A DNA stretch of 64,000 nt from Cordia subcordata (lineage: Eukaryota; Streptophyta; Magnoliopsida; Boraginales; Cordiaceae), in contig JAPTOF010000002.1 of the NCBI GenBank assembly GCA_028554755.1, positions 31,178,501 to 31,242,500 of the forward strand, given 5' to 3'. The notes beneath the pieces are model-generated. The model worked only from the letters and a program-made list of their open reading frames with translations, had not been told where the DNA came from and did no database searches. Below are positions 59,346 to 64,000 of this stretch, piece by piece. How positions within the stretch are numbered: the first letter of the stretch is position 1; every line of letters starts with the position of its first letter. Both the position numbers and the translations under genes were made by a program.

Positions 59346-60155
59346 CTAATGAAACCCCGAGGAAGCTGCCTCCGAAAACGAAGACGTAACGTAGTCCCTC
59401 ACCTCCCTAGCAATCACACTCCTCATTACGTCCCAAAACCCCGCCGGAAAGCCCTCCTCCGCCTGCCGTTGCCCATCACCACCGCCCATCCCCGGCGGCG
59501 CCAGGGACAGGGTCGTCATTGGGTCAAACTCATCGTAGTTATTATTATTGTATGCGCTGATGCTAGCATTATTATCAGCACTCGCAATATCAATATTCAT
59601 GCGTGAAACATCTCCCGATGATGCCTTGTTCAAATCAACAACGTTAAACACGTCTATAAGCTGCTTCTGCTGCTGCTTTTCTTGTTCTTCTTGATGATGA
59701 CGATGTTGTTGTAATAACAGTTGGTACCTTCTTTTTAAGGTAGAATTCCAATGGTTCTTGACGGCATTATCAGTCCGGCCAGGGAGCAACCTCGCAATGG
59801 TGGCCCATCTGTTGCCGTATTTTGCATGAGCGGCCAAGATGGTCTCGTCCTCAGCCGGAGAAAACGGACGGTGCTCGACGTTTGGGCTGAGCTGGTTGCA
59901 CCACCTCAGCCTGCAAGACTTGCCCGAACGGCCCTTAATATATTTACTTATTAAAGACCAATTCTTGGCGCCATATTTTTCGACAAGTCTAGTTAAGATC
60001 TTGTCCTCTTCAGCACTCCATGGCCCTTTTATTCTCTCGGGCTTGTTTGTGTCTCTCTGAAAAGCTGCCTTCCCAGAAAAAGAAGAAGAATCTGAAGAAG
60101 ATGAATCGCTTGATGATGAGGTTGCTGATGAACACCTATTATTAAATGCTTCCAT
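59346..60155 (-). CDS. R2R3-MYB transcription factor (subgroup 22-like, MYB44/73 type)
   Basis: A single exon of 269 residues, as in intronless subgroup 22 genes. R2 spans about 43-90 ([20 protein letters not shown] ... WCNQL) and R3 about 95-142 ([20 protein letters not shown] ... [15 protein letters not shown]). All tryptophans of R2 are present, and R3 has Phe in place of the first Trp, as is usual. It should bind MYB core sites in the nucleus. After the repeats come a His/Gln/Glu-rich segment and [10 protein letters not shown], an EAR-like (LxLxP) repression motif of this subgroup. The C-terminal [14 protein letters not shown] corresponds to the conserved subgroup 22 tail motif. Members act in ABA, salt and auxin responses; the role here is inferred. 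The N-terminus is a Ser-rich run. Confidence 0.9.
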   Translation of the reverse strand: MEAFNNRCSSATSSSSDSSSSDSSSFSGKAAFQRDTNKPERIKGPWSAEEDKILTRLVEKYGAKNWSLISKYIKGRSGKSCRLRWCNQLSPNVEHRPFSPAEDETILAAHAKYGNRWATIARLLPGRTDNAVKNHWNSTLKRRYQLLLQQHRHHQEEQEKQQQKQLIDVFNVVDLNKASSGDVSRMNIDIASADNNASISAYNNNNYDEFDPMTTLSLAPPGMGGGDGQRQAEEGFPAGFWDVMRSVIAREVRDYVTSSFSEAASSGFH

Positions 60156-60331
60156 TTTTTTTTTTTTTTTGGGTTTTCAGATGACAAAAAACACTTTTGG
60201 GATTAATAGACGAGAGATATTTCAAGAGTTTTGATTTGATTTGAGGATTTTGTAGTAATGTTCTTAGCTCTTAAAGCGTGTGGGATTGTGTGATATGAAG
60301 AAGAGCAAGTGGGGTGGGGAGACCTTTGTGT

Positions 60332-60333
<2 letters not shown>

Positions 60334-60362
<29 letters not shown>
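60334..60362. repeat. (TA)n microsatellite in the MYB promoter region
   Basis: A 29-bp TA run about 180 bp upstream of the MYB ATG. It could supply the TATA element, and its length is likely to vary. Confidence 0.85.
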
Positions 60363-62688
60363 GGTAAGAAGATTTGCATTACAACACGTAGACTAGGGGT
60401 GCGTGCACTTCATTTGTGGCCCTTTTTAGGGTAGTAGCAAAGCAAGATGGAATTGATTTCCGACCAAAAAAAAAAAAAGAAGAAGAAAAAGCATGATGGG
60501 TTGGTTCTTGGAAATTGCCTGCTGCATCGTGGGTAGGGATTCTAACTTCTAACTACAACGTGTTCATGCGCACCAGTTGTTATATATATTTTCTTTCTGG
60601 TTTTTGTTTCTATAAATCGGATATATTCACGTTTTGTACTTTGTATTAAATGCCCTGGCTTATTTGATGGTTTGATTGTGTGGTTGGTTCTTTCACGAGG
60701 AGTTGTCAATCGATGGTCAAATTCTGCTGGATTATGATAGTCAGAATTTATCAATTAAGTTTCTCTTATATTGAAAAGAAAATTTTATATCGCGATTGGC
60801 TCAAATAGAAGCAAATTAAATTCATCTTAAAATTATTGATCTCGTACTATAGCGTCATGTTACAAGTTATGCTCTAACTTAATCAAATATTTGATAACAA
60901 CATAATTTTATATTTAAAAATTTTAATCATAACAAGTCGTTACTCAAGGCATTTGTTCGACAAACGGGTGGTTATATAGTTTTGTCGTTACTAAAAGCAA
61001 CAATCTAGCCCCGGAAAAATGTGCTGGTCCTGATTCAATGAATTGAGTGTAGAACTTAAGCTGAATGGTATTATTAGAAGATTTGTCTTGTTGCTTTCAG
61101 ACATGGCTTTATAACATTAGGTTTCATGATCTAGACAACGTACATCGACCGTACAATAATGTACATGGTCTCCCAAGATTGGAAGATGCATGGACCAAAT
61201 ATCAATCATCCAACTAGGAAGAATTAACTTCACGCAAATATGATAGCTCGACATGATTCGGATTAAAGTTTGCTTGACAATATTAAGGAAATTAACCAAT
61301 TATTCGGTCTCATATACCCGCGTGATGTGCCAAATTAAAGACATTAGCCTATTGCACCCCAGCTATCTCTATTGAATAGAGAACAATTTGACAAATCTAA
61401 TGTGCTTTCACTCTTGGCGCGATTAACTAAAACATGGCCAGACAAATTATAGCACCAACATTCTAATTACCATGAAAATTTAATCCAACTATTATGACGC
61501 CCGACTCTCCTATTTGGATTTTCGACTCTGCCTCGCACTAGACCATTCAAAAACCGATGGAGGAAGATTGAAGTACGAAACTAGTGTTATTAGCAATATA
61601 GAACAGGGCCTACTATAAACAAAGTAACATGACAAAGCGTTAATAGAGTGGTTCATTAGGAATTAAGGAATAATTTAAATACTTAAAACTATCTCTCCAA
61701 GAGTGATGATTTGGGCTGAAATTCCGTGAGGGACGGGGATATGGTGGCGGTGGGGTTTGTTTAAAAAACAATAGAGTGGTCCATTAATAATTCATTAAAA
61801 CTAAAGATTCTACATCATCCTCTCATTAAAAATATTATGTAGTTCTTGGTCTAGTTTCATCACAAAAAGGGGGGGAGGAAAAAAAAAAGTATGATAAATC
61901 ATTCTTGCCTTCTTGGACTAGGTCTGAAGTAAGTCTTATTAGAAGCGTTTAAAACATGACAGTAAAGCCAAAGCTGTTTATCGTAACGCTTCTTCAAATG
62001 CCATACATATATTAACCCCAAAAAGGAAGAAAACGAAAAAGACAGATTTTTTTTTTTAAATAACATTCAAGTGGGTGCATAACTTTTTGACTACTTTGCA
62101 GAAATACAGCTGTGAGTGCAAATCCATAGCCAATGGTCACTCAAACCAACGGCTGAGATCAAGTTTTTCAAAGGAAAGCAGTTAAAAGGTGATCGTATAA
62201 AATAAGCAGTTTGAGGATGACTTCAACGACTTCCACGTCGGAAGGCCCCACCTACAGCCTGTAAGAATCTCACGTGATACGAGTTTGAATCGCTTTGACT
62301 TTCTTAGATCGTTCCTCTTAAGACAAGGGTCTTGGACCCACTCGCCGTTAAGGAGCGTGTCATCATCCGCGCCTCTCTTTAAGCGGGAACTATGAGTACC
62401 AAAATTCGAACTTTAAATTTTTGCCTGGGCAAAAAATTAATGCATATATATTTCTAAGAGTATTGTGATTTTATATATTATATAGTTAAGTCCTCAAAAG
62501 GTCAAGCCTATTCCTAAAATTAATGGAAAAGGAATACATTGACCTTAAAAAAAATTGTAATACTTTTGTACTTTAGAATCGTTTGTTTGGACGCGTTTTA
62601 AGAGTTTTTGACTGATTCTAATGAAATAAGAGTCTATAAGAAATATATTTGCACAAGCATATTGCTTGATATTACTTTAATTTTATTA
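60363..62688. other. Intergenic DNA upstream of the MYB gene
   Basis: No gene was recognised. TTTCCGACCAAAAAAAAAAAA at 60458-60478 ends like the retroposon tail at 38130-38263. 61670-61790 shares AAGGAATAATT...GAGTGATGATTTGGGCT-like sequence with 57370-57460, which suggests an old dispersed repeat. Confidence 0.4.
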
Positions 62689-63195
62689 TGTTGCGAAAAT
62701 CGAGAACACAAACACACACTCACGTAGCGAAATTAAATTACGAGTAACGAGAAAAGAACACACATTATTAAACGTGGTTCGGCCCTCTGTCTACGTCCAC
62801 GATCTCCTCTGGGATAAATTCCACTATTCAAGAATAATGGGACTACAACTTAGGTGATGACTTTTTGCACGGAAAGAAAAATCTAAATCCTCCCCCACAG
62901 AGTTTTTACAATGGTTTTATCCTCAACAGGACTAGAACGAATATAAGACACCCTCGATACTCTAAGGCTCTCTCTCTCACCCACACCCCCCATGGGATGT
63001 GGTCCTAAGGCACACCTTATACAACTAATACAAGAGTCTTATTTATAGAAGAGATTTCCTTGTTCTTCAAGACAAAGGATTTCGTCATTTATCATTCCTA
63101 CCATAATTAAGACTCTTGTCATAACTAAAATTTTAATTCTCATTAAAACTCTTTTTTAATTTGTAAGGGCTTAGACTTTAAGCCATAACCCAACA
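62689..63195 (-). mobile_element. Solo LTR (copia-like), TATTA target duplication
   Basis: 507 bp bounded by TGTTGCGAAAATCG and ATAACCCAACA, with a perfect 5-bp direct repeat TATTA outside each end (62684-62688 and 63196-63200). On the minus strand it starts TGTTGGGTTATGGC and carries TATAAATAAGACTC, a likely promoter, so the parent element ran on that strand. AAACGTGGTTCGGCCC is a motif frequent in plant copia LTRs. Internal region and partner LTR are missing, as after unequal recombination. Confidence 0.82.
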
Positions 63196-63200
63196 TATTA

Positions 63201-64000
63201 TTTAAATATCACCTTCTATGAGTATGTTTAAGAATTAGCATGCCAAAGAATTGAGAAAAATAAAAAAGTTATTAAGTTAATATATCAACTCTACATAACA
63301 TAAAAAGTGATATTTGAATAATGAAAAATAAAGTAATAATAATATTACTAGTCTTCTTAACAGTTTAATAATGTAGTGACTAGTGGGTCTTTCTTTCCAA
63401 CTTAAGAATTTGGTCGTTTAATGCGTCCATTGAACGATTAAGGTGCAAGAAAGCATACTTGACAAACTTATAACGCCACTAAATCATAATCCTTATAGTA
63501 TGCTTGTTGGCCGTACTAATTTGTTTTCTCACGTGTACACATAAAATATTACCAGAGGAAAAACATTAAGTTCTAAAGTGAAGCTCATATGAAGGTGTGT
63601 AATTCTTTAGCATAAAAGTGACTTATACATTACTAGCTTTTGATTTCAAAACTCAAACTCTCATTATTTTGATCTTGATTTAATCTCAATTTGTGTCTAC
63701 TGCTTTATTACATATGATTAAATCGGCTAGTTATTCTCACTTTGTTTAAGAAAAGGGATAAAAATATTTTAGTCCTTGAGTTTTAGATAAATTCTCAAAT
63801 AGGCCTTTCAACTATGAAAAATACCTTTTTATTCCCTCAATTTAGTAAAAAATTGTGAAAATTAGTAGTCAACCATTTGATCTATTAGAAAACTCCAAAA
63901 TACCTTTGAGCAACTTTTATATATATTCGGGCTTGGTATGTTTGCTAAAAAATATTTTCATCATTTTCTAGTATTTGATAGCACATGAAAATAAACACTA
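63201..64000. other. AT-rich intergenic DNA, nothing recognised
   Basis: No reading frame, RNA gene or repeat border stands out up to the window end. Confidence 0.5.

Noticed and set aside
62270..62310. GAGTTTGAATCGC as a tRNA TpsiC-like arm
   Set aside because: No cloverleaf could be built around it; no tRNA gene was found in the window.
1..64000. CRISPR arrays, operons or bacterial-type systems
   Set aside because: The repeats lack the spacing and dyad structure of CRISPR, and all genes are intron-bearing plant genes.

Overview
This is a window of nuclear DNA from a flowering plant, most likely a eudicot. The genes have many introns with GT..AG borders, intergenic DNA is very AT-rich, and the families present are plant ones (LRx serpin, nucleobase-ascorbate transporter, RPW8-type helper NLR, OSB, MAPKKK, CTC1, R2R3-MYB). 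Retroelements with tRNA-Met primer sites, TTA/TAA-flanked MITEs and a caulimovirid relic fit the same picture. The species cannot be named from the sequence alone.

Layout. 1-2.7 kb: AT-rich DNA with a probable serpin relic and a MITE. 2.7-5.65 kb: a two-exon serpin (+) whose intron holds a 149-bp tandem repeat. 5.7-11.3 kb: intergenic, with a degenerate A/T-rich repeat array and a 585-bp MITE. 11.3-18.8 kb: a 14-exon nucleobase-ascorbate transporter (+) carrying two LTR-retroelement insertions in its introns. 19.6-23.1 kb: a 5-exon ADR1-type helper NLR (-). 23-27.4 kb: intergenic. 27.9-29.4 kb: a 4-exon OSB1-like organellar ssDNA-binding protein (-). 32.2-36.3 kb: an 11-exon MAPKKK5-like kinase (+). 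37.2-37.6 kb: a serpin C-terminal relic ending in a poly(A) run (-). 41.7-46.7 kb: a Tourist-like element with TAA duplications, holding a caulimovirid relic (movement protein, coat/gag, zinc knuckle, protease; no reverse transcriptase). 46.7-53.3 kb: an 18-exon CTC1 gene (+) whose start codon lies only 60 bp from that element. 53.8-54.7 kb: a 2-exon thioredoxin-like gene (-). 55-59 kb: intergenic repeats (foldback element, LTR-like tandem array, LINE 3' relic). 59.3-60.2 kb: a single-exon R2R3-MYB (-). 62.7-63.2 kb: a solo LTR with TATTA target duplications.

The host genes are unrelated singletons, as usual in plants, not an operon. Loose themes are defence and stress (helper NLR, MAPKKK, serpin, MYB) and single-stranded-DNA maintenance (CTC1 at telomeres, OSB in organelles), but nothing in the sequence shows that they act together. 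All multi-exon models were read by hand; exon phases close exactly and give uninterrupted proteins. Transcript ends and UTR introns were not determinable. The most noteworthy object is the nested MITE/caulimovirid composite next to CTC1: about 4 kb of viral coding frame is broken by only two in-frame stops.
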